IMG/VR virus record: IMGVR_UViG_3300020463_000171
Coordinates: 1 to 21,450 of that record
Strand: one strand, 5' to 3'
DNA from: a virus
DNA: 21,450 bases
In this document: piece after piece, positions 12,149 through 21,450 of the stretch
Layout: each line of letters opens with the position of its first letter
Position numbering within the stretch: position 1 is the first letter of the stretch
The notes under the pieces: model-generated
What the model was told of the DNA's origin: nothing
Database searches by the model: none
What the model saw: only the letters and a program-made list of their open reading frames with translations
Program-made: the position numbers and the translations under genes

Positions 12149-14262
12149 TATCCAAGAGTGAATTTACCTTTAGTTACCATTGACTCGTCAGCTCCGTTAT
12201 CTATGCTGATATAGAAATCTCTGTTTACCATACCTCTAATAGTATTAGCATTCTGTTCATTAATCTTAAACAAGACTTCACCTTTACCCATATCTATTTC
12301 TTTATTGTAGACGTGGTTGAACTTCAATTTAGTTTTACCATCATTGAAAGTTAAGATAACTAGTTCTGCATTCTCAAATGATACTAATTCGAAATCATCA
12401 CCTCTTTTCTTAGCGATTACAAATTTAATATATGTTGAAAAAGGAGGAATTGCGACTGTTAAATCACCCTCGTTTACAAACTCAGTTGTATCAAACTCTT
12501 CAACTTCAGCAAATAACTCTACACCTCTACCACCACCGAAACCAGTACCTGCACCGGATCCAGATCCAGAACCTATGCTTCTAAGATCTACTCTAGAGCT
12601 AGACGCAATTACATTATGTCTCTCGATAAATGAAGGTACAAACTTAACTGAACGTGGTAAGTTGTCTGTAATAAAACCAGAGATTGTTTTGTTAGAAGAA
12701 AGACTTGGCAATATATTGTAGACTTCTGTCATGATATTTGGATTATCAATCTTAAGTGCTGATAGTCTCTTACCATACTTAGAAGCTTCCGCTACAGTTA
12801 AAGCTGCTTTCTTTACAATTTGTGTATTATCTGTTTGGTTGTAAATTCTCATCGTAACATCTATTGAGAAGTTTACAGCCACATTAGCATTTTGAATTAC
12901 AGGTCTGAAAACTAGAGGAGTACTAAAGTCTTCATACTGTGTAAATGTTGTTCCACCTGTTTTAATAAACGAAGTACCTACCTGTTCAAATACCTCTACT
13001 TCAAAGATAACCACTATGTCATCAGATGAAGTCTGTATTCTATCTAGTATATGTCCCTCGAATGCTGCAATAGAATTATCTTTCTCTCCGTAAATCTTAA
13101 AGTAATCTCCGTCTGTTGCATTTTCTACCGTAACAGTGAAATCTACAAACTCATCTTCTCTAGGAACTGTAAATACATTTTCTTCTCCAGTATAAACGTA
13201 GTCGAAACCATTAATAGTTTTTAGACTATCTAGGAGTGCAAACCTAATACCATAATTTGAGAATGGGTCTAAATCACTTGAACCTGTAGTACCATCTCCA
13301 TAAAATCTATCCGTGAACTCTGCATTCTGTCCAACTAAACTAGGAATCTTAATGTTAATAAACTTGGACCACAGAGTTTCGCCTAAAATAAATGGCTTAG
13401 GATTAGAGTGCTCATAGTTACTCTGATTTAAGTAGACTAATTGAGTTAAGAAATTATTAAGACCTGTTGTTCTACCAGCAGTTACTTCAAATAGAAAGCC
13501 TTCATAGCCTCTAGCTGAAAAACTAAAACCAGATCTTAAGTGTAGTCTTACAGTATCATATAGAATAAAGTTGATATTCTGAGTTGCTTCTGTCTGATAA
13601 TTTAAAAGATCTGCTTCATTACCACCTGGCCATTCAACTGAATTATTAATAAAGTTGTGCATCTCATAGTTACCTGTAGAGTCATAGCCTAAGAGTGCAT
13701 ATTTAGTTGCATCTTCACCAGGTACATTGACCCCATGGTATCTACCAATAGTCTGATTAATATCATTTCCAGTAGCTTCATCTGGTGAAGCGAATAGAGG
13801 ATTAGCTCTAGTATCTACTATAACCTTACCGCCAATTAAACCAGGATATGTGTATTCAACTGTACCGTTTGTATTCGGAGTAAATTCACCTATTTGTGTT
13901 GTAGGTGAGTAAGAGTAAATACCTAAACTACCTGTGATTGCAAATTGAGAAGGAGCAGCAAGAGCACTTAAGTCAAACTTATATGTCTTACCATTCTGTA
14001 ATAGTAGGGTTCTAGCAGCAAAGTTTTCTACCGCTATATAACCAGACACGCTAGTTACATCAAAATTCACTACAGCAGAGCCTAGTTCATTAATTAAATG
14101 TCTAGTCTTAAATGGATCTTGGTCCACTGTGTCCAAGAACATTACCTCACTACCATTGTCATCTACCTCAATACGATACTTCTCTGGATCGCCTTGGTCG
14201 TGGTAGATAAACTCAAGTAGAATGTCCTGGTCTATCTTATAGTATCTTGATGATTGCGCCAT
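12148..14262 (-). CDS. Large virion structural protein, unknown role
   Basis: The 704-residue protein is beta-rich, polar and free of membrane segments and cysteines, typical of tail or baseplate parts. Recognisable phrases include LWSKFINIKIPSL (297-309), ENATDGDYFKIYGEKD (380-395) and RIQTSSDDIVVIFEVEV (408-424), which I associate with structural proteins of marine T4-like phages but cannot name. A flexible Ser/Gly linker at about 563-580 (SIGSGSGSGAGTGFGGGRG) separates a 560-residue body from a C-terminal beta domain of about 120 residues. It follows the membrane-anchored coiled-coil gene by three bases and overlaps the tail-tube-like gene by one base. The role within the tail or baseplate cannot be read from the sequence. 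Confidence 0.82.
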   Translation of the reverse strand: MAQSSRYYKIDQDILLEFIYHDQGDPEKYRIEVDDNGSEVMFLDTVDQDPFKTRHLINELGSAVVNFDVTSVSGYIAVENFAARTLLLQNGKTYKFDLSALAAPSQFAITGSLGIYSYSPTTQIGEFTPNTNGTVEYTYPGLIGGKVIVDTRANPLFASPDEATGNDINQTIGRYHGVNVPGEDATKYALLGYDSTGNYEMHNFINNSVEWPGGNEADLLNYQTEATQNINFILYDTVRLHLRSGFSFSARGYEGFLFEVTAGRTTGLNNFLTQLVYLNQSNYEHSNPKPFILGETLWSKFINIKIPSLVGQNAEFTDRFYGDGTTGSSDLDPFSNYGIRFALLDSLKTINGFDYVYTGEENVFTVPREDEFVDFTVTVENATDGDYFKIYGEKDNSIAAFEGHILDRIQTSSDDIVVIFEVEVFEQVGTSFIKTGGTTFTQYEDFSTPLVFRPVIQNANVAVNFSIDVTMRIYNQTDNTQIVKKAALTVAEASKYGKRLSALKIDNPNIMTEVYNILPSLSSNKTISGFITDNLPRSVKFVPSFIERHNVIASSSRVDLRSIGSGSGSGAGTGFGGGRGVELFAEVEEFDTTEFVNEGDLTVAIPPFSTYIKFVIAKKRGDDFELVSFENAELVILTFNDGKTKLKFNHVYNKEIDMGKGEVLFKINEQNANTIRGMVNRDFYISIDNGADESMVTKGKFTLG

Positions 14263-14265
14263 GTT

Positions 14266-15075
14266 TTAAAATTGTAAAAATTTAGGAGACCAGTATAGAC
14301 CAACGCCAAGCGAAGGACCTGTACTAATTACCTGGTTATTATTTAAGTTAACACCATATCCAACACCAAAACCGATTAACCATCTAGATTTCTTCTGTTC
14401 CTGTCTGTTTAGTCTAGTGTTGACTAAATTTATATTTTCAATATCCTTAATCACTAACCCTGGGTATGAAGTAGATAATTTAAGTCTATCTGCTCCGTCT
14501 TCACCCTCTTCAATCGCAGCCATCAGGCTTAGAGTTTGCTTTAATTCAAATTGTGTATTCAAGACTTGGAATTGTCCAAAGTCGTATTTTACCGTCGAGA
14601 ACCCAGATAAAATTCTTGAGTTGCCATTACCAAAATCTTTCGCTGAATTGAAATTAATTTTAGTAGTAACAGAATCTATCGCTGCAGTGTTCGTCGTTAC
14701 GTCCAGGCTATCTTTAATCTCTAACTCTGCAGAAATCAATGAGTTAACCTGTTTCAAATCTTTATTTAACGCGAGTGCCTTTCGGTACTTCTTTGTTAAA
14801 TTCTCCTGACTCTCTTCAAGCTTTGATAGATCGAACTCAAAGGATCTGATCTCAGCTAGCTGATCGCCATTCTCATTTCTTAGTACTGTAACAGAATCTT
14901 GTGCTGCCTTATAGTTATTTAAACTTCTATCGGCATCCTCTTGTGCAAATTTCACATCTTGTTTAAGATTAGAGATCTGGTTACACTGTCTAAGAAAGAG
15001 CATAACGAAAAGAGCTCCAGCAATAAATGTTACTAGAGTCTTATTCGAGAGTATGTTTTTTATTTTGTCTTTCAT
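14266..15075 (-). CDS. Membrane-anchored coiled-coil protein with glycine-rich C-terminal hairpin
   Basis: The 269-residue protein has a short basic N-terminus, one transmembrane helix at about 13-29 (TLVTFIAGALFVMLFL), a long coiled coil from about 34 to 120, a polar middle part, and two amphipathic, glycine-rich strands at the end (WLIGFGVGYGV, then GPSLGVGLYWSPKFLQF) that finish with Phe. The layout suggests an inner-membrane anchor, a periplasm-spanning rod and a C-terminal end like the final strands of outer-membrane proteins, which also end with an aromatic residue. A spanin-like lysis role is therefore conceivable, although the orientation differs from lambda Rz/Rz1 and from single-protein spanins. 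It sits unexpectedly among virion genes. It could instead be a tail-associated protein. Confidence 0.8.
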   Translation of the reverse strand: MKDKIKNILSNKTLVTFIAGALFVMLFLRQCNQISNLKQDVKFAQEDADRSLNNYKAAQDSVTVLRNENGDQLAEIRSFEFDLSKLEESQENLTKKYRKALALNKDLKQVNSLISAELEIKDSLDVTTNTAAIDSVTTKINFNSAKDFGNGNSRILSGFSTVKYDFGQFQVLNTQFELKQTLSLMAAIEEGEDGADRLKLSTSYPGLVIKDIENINLVNTRLNRQEQKKSRWLIGFGVGYGVNLNNNQVISTGPSLGVGLYWSPKFLQF

Positions 15076-15085
15076 AATTTATTAT

Positions 15086-16003
15086 TTACTGGAGTACTCC
15101 TTGGTCATCAAACGTTACGTTACTATTATTCGTCATCGCGATTGAGTTACCAGCCGGACCACCCGCTGCGTTCAAGCTCAGATCACCTGCAGGGATAATT
15201 TCAATTGAATATCCACCTCCTTGACCGCATGGTGCTAAACAAATTTCTTTCCACTCAAAAACACCAGCGACTGCAGATTCTACAGACACTTGTGCTACAC
15301 TTCCAGTCCAACGTAATAGACCTGCTTCATTTGCATTAACATTACTTGTTGGTAACTTGAATAAAGAAGCGGTACCTTGAAAATTCATTTTAGTACCTTC
15401 ACCGATTTTGAATTGATCGGCATCAATCATAATTTGTGTTTCTAAACCAGATGGGTTATTAAACGAAGGTCCAAACTTATACCTTACACCAGCTCCTGTT
15501 TCATCATTTAATGCACTGTAATCTACAGACTGAACATCTATCGCTGAATTACCCTGACCATCAGAGTCTCCGTGATAGAATGCTAAATAAATGTCAGATG
15601 GTGCGTTACCACCAGCAGCATGTTTACCTATTGTTAAGGTAGATGAAAAGTTAATTATACCATTCTCGTTTTGTACTTCATCGAAAGTCTGGTCACCTAA
15701 GAAGATAGTTGGATGATATACATCTCCTTCTAATTTAGGCTTAAGAATATCATAATCACCTGAATTGGAAGCAATAACTTTCCAACGAGAAGTAACGGCT
15801 CCTGTTTCACCTTTCAGACCTGTGTCACCTTTTTGACCCTTTTGTCCCTGTGGTCCAGCTGCACCTTGTGCACCAAGTCCACCTTTCTGGCCAGTCGGTC
15901 CGCCTCCATTTGCAACAATCTGATCGAAATTATAGTTTACCTTCTCAAACTTAATAGCATCAGAGTCACTAGGGTGTAGTATTTCTTGTATATTGATAGC
16001 CAT
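15086..16003 (-). CDS. Collagen-repeat fibre-like protein
   Basis: The 305-residue protein starts MAINIQEILHPSDSDAIKFEKVNYNFDQIV, an N-terminal segment of the kind that attaches phage fibre or baseplate proteins. Twelve uninterrupted Gly-X-Y triplets (residues 35-70) follow, enough for a short collagen-like triple helix. Residues 71-305 are a beta-rich C-terminal part (RWKVIASNSGDYDILKPKLEG, then KIGEGTKMNFQGTASLFKLP, and a C-rich CLAPCGQGGGYSIEI near 253-267) that could form a trimeric tip. Its ATG lies behind AAGG, a weak Shine-Dalgarno match, and two bases after the stop codon of the giant virion gene. A short tail or whisker-type fibre is the likely role; the receptor is unknown. Confidence 0.85.
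   Translation of the reverse strand: MAINIQEILHPSDSDAIKFEKVNYNFDQIVANGGGPTGQKGGLGAQGAAGPQGQKGQKGDTGLKGETGAVTSRWKVIASNSGDYDILKPKLEGDVYHPTIFLGDQTFDEVQNENGIINFSSTLTIGKHAAGGNAPSDIYLAFYHGDSDGQGNSAIDVQSVDYSALNDETGAGVRYKFGPSFNNPSGLETQIMIDADQFKIGEGTKMNFQGTASLFKLPTSNVNANEAGLLRWTGSVAQVSVESAVAGVFEWKEICLAPCGQGGGYSIEIIPAGDLSLNAAGGPAGNSIAMTNNSNVTFDDQGVLQ
15794..15901 (-). repeat. Collagen-like Gly-X-Y repeat tract
   Basis: Twelve Gly-X-Y triplets are encoded in a row without interruption. Lys and Gln are common in the Y position (GQK occurs three times) and charged pairs such as KGD and KGE favour trimer stability. Codons vary between the triplets, so the tract does not look like a recent slippage expansion. 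Confidence 0.85.
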
Positions 16004-16005
16004 CC

Positions 16006-19000
16006 TTACGACGTTATTTTTATCATAGGCTTAATTCTATAAGAATAACCTAATCTTTTATTATATATCAATCTAAAATTAAGAGGCTTTTGTTCATGAG
16101 CTCTAAAAGAGAAGTTTTGATCTTGTACAAAACCTCCATCATCTAAAGCATCAACTGTAGCAGCAAGTTCTACACTAGATGCTACACCTTTAATTCTTTG
16201 AGTGAATAGTTTTATTTGTTGAACCCCAAATAGATTTACTAAGTTTTCATCAATGTAAAGCTCGGCATCATCTTTCAGAGTAGTTTTATCTTCAGCAGAG
16301 TCAGCAACAGCTACATAATCCTGAATAGTTGCTAAAACTCCGTCTGTAGAAAGTTCTTTTCTAATAGCTGTAGTAATATAGAAGTCCATTACAAGTCTTG
16401 TTTTATCTTCAAATACAACTATATCTGCTTGATTAGTAGAGTTTAATAATATATCTTCTTGCTCTTCTTCTGAACCAACCATGTTGATTGAGAAATTAAG
16501 TAATGTGTAAGAGTCTTTTACCTTCATAATCGTAGACGACAGGTAAGACTTTTCTTCTTTAGTTTCAAAAGTACCTGGTACTAACTCTGACTCTCCACCA
16601 GATAAAGACCTAATGTAATAGTTTTTATCCCAAGAAGATCTGAACGTATGTACATCTCTCTTGTCAATTGCAATCTCACCAATTAGTGGGTATAATGGTG
16701 GTTTATCTGAAGTTGCAGATAATTTAGTTACACCACTTGCGTTAAACTCATTTACTTTTCTGTAGAAGTGATTTCTAATATAACCCCATCCTCTATCATG
16801 GGCTCCATCGTCATAGATAAAACCTAAGTTCAATGCAACACCACATCTATTGTATCTCTTATAGAAATCTCTAGCTAAAGAAATTTCATCAGCATCACTT
16901 AGAGAGTGTTTGTACATTTGTTCTTCTAATAGTAATTCACCAGTATTTGCAGTACTCTGTAGAGTGTTAGTCTTCATGTGAGTATAAACATCTGTAAATG
17001 TAATTACAGGCCTAGTATCAACAGTATAACTACTATTTTGTCTAATTAAGAACGGATAATAAGTTAAACCCTGTGCTAGGTTAAAGCCGATATTACCAGA
17101 GAATAATTTGAAAGATTCTGGTTTGTCGTCATCTTCAACAGTAACTATATAAGATTCTTTTACAACTTCAGTACCGTCTTCTAATAAGATAATAAACTTA
17201 TTGTTACTTGAAGTACCATCTGTATCGATTGTTGTATAAGTTACATTGTTAGGTTGTCTTAACAACATCTCTGCTACTTCTTTAGCCGCTAAGCTATCTA
17301 ATATATTTCTGTATGCATTTACACCACCATTTACATAAGTGTACTCAGCGTTGTACTGGAATGAATAAGGCATATTACTGAAATCTGCAACAGGATACGG
17401 GGTTACACCATCCGTAATATCTAATGGTGGTTCAGATAAAAGTAATGTATCTTGTCCCTCAACAGAAGCTAATTTTAATTGGTATATTCTAGGACCAAAC
17501 CAAGTTTGAACTTTAACTTCAATAGTACCAAACTCATCTTCTTCATTCTTGTTGATTTGCTCAAAGTATTGAGGTAGTGTATCATCACCATGTACTAGAC
17601 CATTTACTTTTAAATAGTCTGAAGAGTTCGAATCCAGATTTATGTTAATTAAATCCATTGAACCATCTAACTTAATGTCTGAGAAAGCAAAAGTATTCTG
17701 TTCACCTTTCCAAACTAGAGAGTGGTTTAATTCATAGAGTAGTTTTCTATTCAGAGCTCCATCTGACCATAAGTCATCTAGATTTAAGTTAATAAAGAAT
17801 ACAACATACTTAAACTTCTTGTTTTGAATTACTTCATAAGATACATCATTTGTTTCTTCTGCAGTTCTAACGTTTAATAATATACTGAATCTATATCCGT
17901 TAAACTCCGAGGATCTTACGAAATCTACTGGGTTATCTGCTATAAATTCTTTTCTATTCTTAAAGATAACTTTTAAACCTTTAAATATAGTAGTTGCAAA
18001 AGCTTTATTATTACCACCATCTACTTTAGTATATTTCTTTTGTAGATTAGTCTTAACGAAAGTCTTATACGAGTTAGGAGCTTTACATTCAAAACCTTCT
18101 GTTACAAAGAATCTATCAAAGTAATCGAAATTAGTATCTTTAAAAATAGAAGGTGTAATCTCAAAACCATCCATAAAGTTAATATAACTAAATGAGTCAT
18201 TTAATCTATAGAATGGACTTGCATTAGTATTTTGATTTTCTTTTAAATACTTAGGTAGATTATTAAGGTAGAACCACTCATGTGTCATACCTAATCTGTT
18301 TCTACCATCAGAAGTTAAATCGGGTGCAAAATTAGATCTACCGAAAGCTTCATTTGTATTTAAGTAATAAGGTTGTTCTCTTACAGTCTTAGTGTCTTTT
18401 AATACCCACTTATTAATCGTAGGTACTACTCTAGAAGTAACCGCGTATTCTTTTAGATAATTCTCTTGCAGTCTATCAAACTCACTATTTACAATACTAT
18501 TATTATCGACATCAGTAACTTCTTCTTGTAGAATATCTTGTAGTCCAGTAAAGTAACTAACAGGATCTGTAGTAAACTCATTGTTTTGTTTATCACCGAA
18601 TGGGTAAATATCATTTGAGTTATCTGTCTCAGGTTCGTATGCGATATTAGCTGGAGTCTCATACTGTAACTCTTTTAAGTCTGAGTTTGCAGTATCATAG
18701 AAATCAAAGTTCATATCGTGAATATCGAACGCAGAGAACATACCCAGCCTTACCAGGTTATCTGCATATATTTCAATCTCACCAGACTCAATCGTGTTTA
18801 CTTTCTCTAAAATTAACTTGTTGTATTGTAAAGGTAATCTATCAATGTCATCTACAATATCAACTATCTTGTTGTATATTCCCGAAGACTTAGTCTCGAT
18901 AAAGTCGCCTACATTAACATCACTTACTGAATCTAAAGTAACTAGGGCAGATTTACCAGTGGCATTACCTCCTGAGAAATAATAAATTGAACTGTTAGTT

Positions 19001-21450
19001 AACAATGTAGCACCGCTTGCTGCATCTTTAAATAACCTTAGTTCATTTAATGTATCTAGGTTGTTTGAGTCTATACTAATCCATTGGTTAGCATTAGAAT
19101 TAGGTATTGCGATACCAGCCTGTAGTAATCTATAACCTTGTACATCCGTCTTAACATATAAGTGATCTGCTCCATCATAGTTTAGAGCAGTAAAGCCATT
19201 ATCAATTGAGTTAATAGACTTTGTGATTGCGGCTGCAATCTCAGCGTTTGTTCCTAGTGCTGAGAAATTAGTAGAATTGAAAGTACCAGCAGCTAAAGTA
19301 GTAGAAGCTCTAAAAGTATTGTTCTCTAAATCATAAGGTACTTGTAGTTCTTCAAATCTAAAGATAGAATTGAAATTACCTTGACCAGCTATCTGTGGCA
19401 TTAGAGGATATAGAGAAGCTTTCTTTTCATATAATACAATAGAAGTATCAGTTTCTTTTTCGAAAACTACATTTAAGTTTTCTAATAATTCAGCATAAGT
19501 CCATGTAAGGGAAGATATACTAAAGAACATCATACCTAACTTAACATTAAGGTCTTCAACTAGATCAGCAATATCTGCAGTTGTAGTTAATCCTGTCATA
19601 TTGTATACACTTCCACTTCCAGGGTTTCTGAGCGATATTGTAAGCTGATCTCCAGCTGAATATCTAGTAAACTTAAGTCTGTATGTCTGTTCTTTAGAAG
19701 GGAAGATTGCAAACTGGTCGTTAATTGCTGGAGCACCTAGTATTGTAACTTTTACAAAGTCACTACCAGGGTCAGCATTAGTTATCATGTCTATTGAATT
19801 ACCAGTTCTAGCCAATTTAACTTCAGCAGGTATTGCATTACCAGTGTCTTCTACATTTACCTCTAGGTTACTAGTATCGTAGAATGTATTAGCATTAATC
19901 TTATAGAACTTCTCAGATATATTAGCATAACCTAATGTAGGTAATTCATCAATTAGTTTAAAAGATGGGATAGCCGACTTAGGGTCATCACTAATATATG
20001 AGTTTAGAGTTTTAAATCTTAGCTTACCACTGTTAGCAGATTCTAGAGTACCATAACCTGAATCAATATCGTTTACATATATTCCAAAATATCTATTAAC
20101 TGAGTAGTCTGCAGTCGTATTATCATCAAACAAGAACTCTAAGTTAATTAAATTAGCACAAGCTAATGAGTTTCTTTCAAAACCACCTGTGATTAAATTA
20201 TTACTTGCGATTAGAGTTTGGTCTTGTCTTACAAAGTCTTTATGTAGGTATTCACCCTTGCTAGTGAAACCACCTTTCTTAATATCGATACCATTGAATG
20301 AAGTTCTTTCATTCTCATCAAAGTTTACAGTGATTGGGTTTTTAGGGAATGACTCAGACTGAACGTGGTTTCTAATATAAGTACCTAATTCAGAGTCTCT
20401 CGTTAAGTCAAACGTCTCTACAATCTCACTGTTATTTAGAATTTCTTTCATGTTAGCGAAGTTAGAACGCGTATCGAAATCTAAAGTACCTACTGGATCT
20501 TTTACTCTGAAGATAACAAATTTCTGAGGGATATTTTTATCTAACCAGATTGGTGCCATCATTCTAAGATCTTCCTCATGAAGCTTAGAATAGTTATACA
20601 CCGTACCGTAGTGATAATCCTCTTCTATTTGGTTTTCAAAAGTCTCTTGTACTGTTAGATTAGAGAAAGACTCTTTCGCTAAATATACTTGGTCTGATGG
20701 AGTATTAGTATTCATAAAGAATCTAGGTAAATCATAAGACCATTGTCCTGTTTTGCTTAAAGCAAATTTCTTATATTCAACCGACGCTAACTCTTTAGTA
20801 GCCTCAATTGATTCGATAAACATTTTACCGTTTGAGTTAACCACTAACTTAGCATTAGTTGATAGTTTTGGGTTTGTTCTTAACAGAGGTTTAGATAAAT
20901 CATCTAACTCATAGTTCTTCTCTAACGTAAAGTTAGGTACTGATCTGTTAACTATCTCAGCATTATCTACTGTAGCTAGAGTGTACGAGCCAAGAGGAGT
21001 CTGTCCAGTTACACACGCGTTACAGTCTGCATAGCCATGGTTAATAACAGCGCCAGAAGTAAGACCTAAGTCTACTGCATTTATCTCTAGTGGTCGAATA
21101 TCAGTATTTTGATATTCTGTCATAAGGCTTATTTGCTCAACAGCATCATCAATGTTTACTGCTTCAAGACGATGTAATATCTGCATACAACTTATTAGTG
21201 TATCTCCACCGATAACCGATTGGACCTCTGAATTGAAATTGTTAAATCCGTTCGCATAGACTGCAGCATTCACGAACTCACTAATATATGATGAAGCGCC
21301 ACTCTCTGTAGTATGTAGACCATCTACAATATACAGCGGCCAATAGGGTATTCCATTTTCTATTTTAGCAACACATGAGTAGAAAGCATAGAATACATTA
21401 ATTCTTGAGTCAGTACCACCAGGAATTCGGTAATTAGTATTACCTACTGG
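16006..21450 (-). CDS. Giant virion structural protein, 5' end outside the window
   Basis: The frame is open from its stop at 16006-16008 to the right edge in phase, giving at least 1814 residues. A GTG at 21271-21273 could be taken for the start, but the upstream 59 codons also read as normal protein (for example YWPLYIVDGLHTTESGASSY) with no stop codon and no ATG, so I treat the gene as partial. The protein is polar, beta-rich and rich in Asn, Asp and Phe, without membrane segments. It includes WLDKNIPQKFVIFRVKDPV about 270 residues in from the visible end, and the end KPLNFRLIYNKRLGYSYRIKPMIKI. I do not recognise the family. The size and its position before the fibre-like gene suggest a baseplate or tail-associated component. 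Confidence 0.85.
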   Translation of the reverse strand, partial: PVGNTNYRIPGGTDSRINVFYAFYSCVAKIENGIPYWPLYIVDGLHTTESGASSYISEFVNAAVYANGFNNFNSEVQSVIGGDTLISCMQILHRLEAVNIDDAVEQISLMTEYQNTDIRPLEINAVDLGLTSGAVINHGYADCNACVTGQTPLGSYTLATVDNAEIVNRSVPNFTLEKNYELDDLSKPLLRTNPKLSTNAKLVVNSNGKMFIESIEATKELASVEYKKFALSKTGQWSYDLPRFFMNTNTPSDQVYLAKESFSNLTVQETFENQIEEDYHYGTVYNYSKLHEEDLRMMAPIWLDKNIPQKFVIFRVKDPVGTLDFDTRSNFANMKEILNNSEIVETFDLTRDSELGTYIRNHVQSESFPKNPITVNFDENERTSFNGIDIKKGGFTSKGEYLHKDFVRQDQTLIASNNLITGGFERNSLACANLINLEFLFDDNTTADYSVNRYFGIYVNDIDSGYGTLESANSGKLRFKTLNSYISDDPKSAIPSFKLIDELPTLGYANISEKFYKINANTFYDTSNLEVNVEDTGNAIPAEVKLARTGNSIDMITNADPGSDFVKVTILGAPAINDQFAIFPSKEQTYRLKFTRYSAGDQLTISLRNPGSGSVYNMTGLTTTADIADLVEDLNVKLGMMFFSISSLTWTYAELLENLNVVFEKETDTSIVLYEKKASLYPLMPQIAGQGNFNSIFRFEELQVPYDLENNTFRASTTLAAGTFNSTNFSALGTNAEIAAAITKSINSIDNGFTALNYDGADHLYVKTDVQGYRLLQAGIAIPNSNANQWISIDSNNLDTLNELRLFKDAASGATLLTNSSIYYFSGGNATGKSALVTLDSVSDVNVGDFIETKSSGIYNKIVDIVDDIDRLPLQYNKLILEKVNTIESGEIEIYADNLVRLGMFSAFDIHDMNFDFYDTANSDLKELQYETPANIAYEPETDNSNDIYPFGDKQNNEFTTDPVSYFTGLQDILQEEVTDVDNNSIVNSEFDRLQENYLKEYAVTSRVVPTINKWVLKDTKTVREQPYYLNTNEAFGRSNFAPDLTSDGRNRLGMTHEWFYLNNLPKYLKENQNTNASPFYRLNDSFSYINFMDGFEITPSIFKDTNFDYFDRFFVTEGFECKAPNSYKTFVKTNLQKKYTKVDGGNNKAFATTIFKGLKVIFKNRKEFIADNPVDFVRSSEFNGYRFSILLNVRTAEETNDVSYEVIQNKKFKYVVFFINLNLDDLWSDGALNRKLLYELNHSLVWKGEQNTFAFSDIKLDGSMDLININLDSNSSDYLKVNGLVHGDDTLPQYFEQINKNEEDEFGTIEVKVQTWFGPRIYQLKLASVEGQDTLLLSEPPLDITDGVTPYPVADFSNMPYSFQYNAEYTYVNGGVNAYRNILDSLAAKEVAEMLLRQPNNVTYTTIDTDGTSSNNKFIILLEDGTEVVKESYIVTVEDDDKPESFKLFSGNIGFNLAQGLTYYPFLIRQNSSYTVDTRPVITFTDVYTHMKTNTLQSTANTGELLLEEQMYKHSLSDADEISLARDFYKRYNRCGVALNLGFIYDDGAHDRGWGYIRNHFYRKVNEFNASGVTKLSATSDKPPLYPLIGEIAIDKRDVHTFRSSWDKNYYIRSLSGGESELVPGTFETKEEKSYLSSTIMKVKDSYTLLNFSINMVGSEEEQEDILLNSTNQADIVVFEDKTRLVMDFYITTAIRKELSTDGVLATIQDYVAVADSAEDKTTLKDDAELYIDENLVNLFGVQQIKLFTQRIKGVASSVELAATVDALDDGGFVQDQNFSFRAHEQKPLNFRLIYNKRLGYSYRIKPMIKITS
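16059..16069 (-). promoter_or_regulatory. Promoter-like motif GATATATAATA upstream of the fibre-like gene
   Basis: Read on the minus strand, TGATATATAATA lies 56-66 bases before the ATG at 16003, inside the end of the giant virion gene. It shares 12 bases with the copy at 5265-5275. Because it overlaps coding sequence, its AT-rich codons could have produced it by chance, so this copy is weaker evidence than the one in the 9719-9729 gap. Confidence 0.33.

Noticed and set aside
12317-12721. Plus-strand frame of 134 codons opposite the 704-residue virion gene
   Set aside because: The proline- and serine-rich part is the complement of the Gly/Ser linker codons; the minus-strand gene is clearly the real one.

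Overview
The window looks like part of the genome of a large T4-like myovirus. It is AT-rich and tightly packed: most gene gaps are under 40 bases, and several neighbours overlap or sit one base apart. It carries no tRNA, rRNA, CRISPR array or insertion sequence that I could see. The T4 relationship rests on a run of recognisable proteins: a gp32-type single-stranded DNA-binding protein, a gp61-type primase, and UvsY- and UvsW-like recombination proteins. A small protein also starts with a peptide almost identical in pattern to the T4 internal-protein capsid-targeting sequence. Shine-Dalgarno sequences are nearly absent, which together with the AT bias would fit a Bacteroidota host; that host assignment is inference only.

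Layout, read in the direction of transcription. (1) From the right edge leftward (21450 to 10541, minus strand) runs a structural block: a giant virion protein whose start lies outside the window, a collagen-repeat fibre-like protein, a membrane-anchored coiled-coil protein, a 704-residue virion protein, a 183-residue tail-tube-like protein, a 122-residue glycine-zipper protein with a T4-like capsid-targeting peptide, and a RuvC-fold resolvase whose start overlaps the gene before it. (2) A small plus-strand island (9862 to 10539) holds three short genes. It faces the minus-strand block at a 169-base divergent control region and meets the resolvase gene end to end with one base between them. 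(3) From 9692 leftward lies a replication and recombination run: a 64-residue small protein, gp32, gp61 primase, a 71-residue unknown, UvsY and UvsW. (4) Further left (5230 to 1) are a long acidic head-core-like protein, two adjacent covalent-nucleotidyltransferase (ligase-like) proteins, the second fused to an NMN-adenylyltransferase-like domain, and a partial gene at the left edge.

How the genes may work together. gp32, primase, UvsY and UvsW form a recombination-dependent replication set, and the RuvC-like enzyme could resolve the branched DNA before packaging, a job done by endonuclease VII in T4. The structural genes build tail, fibre and baseplate-type parts. The most interesting signal is a group of four proteins (left-edge partial gene, 423-residue ligase-like protein, 557-residue acidic protein, 122-residue glycine-zipper protein). 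They share N-terminal peptides of the K-[TS]-[FY]-x-x-[FY] kind and recurrent [VI]NE tripeptides that resemble T4 gp21 prohead-protease sites. If this is right, they are packaged in the head and processed, and at least one ligase-like enzyme enters the cell with the DNA. An 11-base motif, GATATATAATA, stands upstream of three minus-strand genes and may be a phage promoter element.
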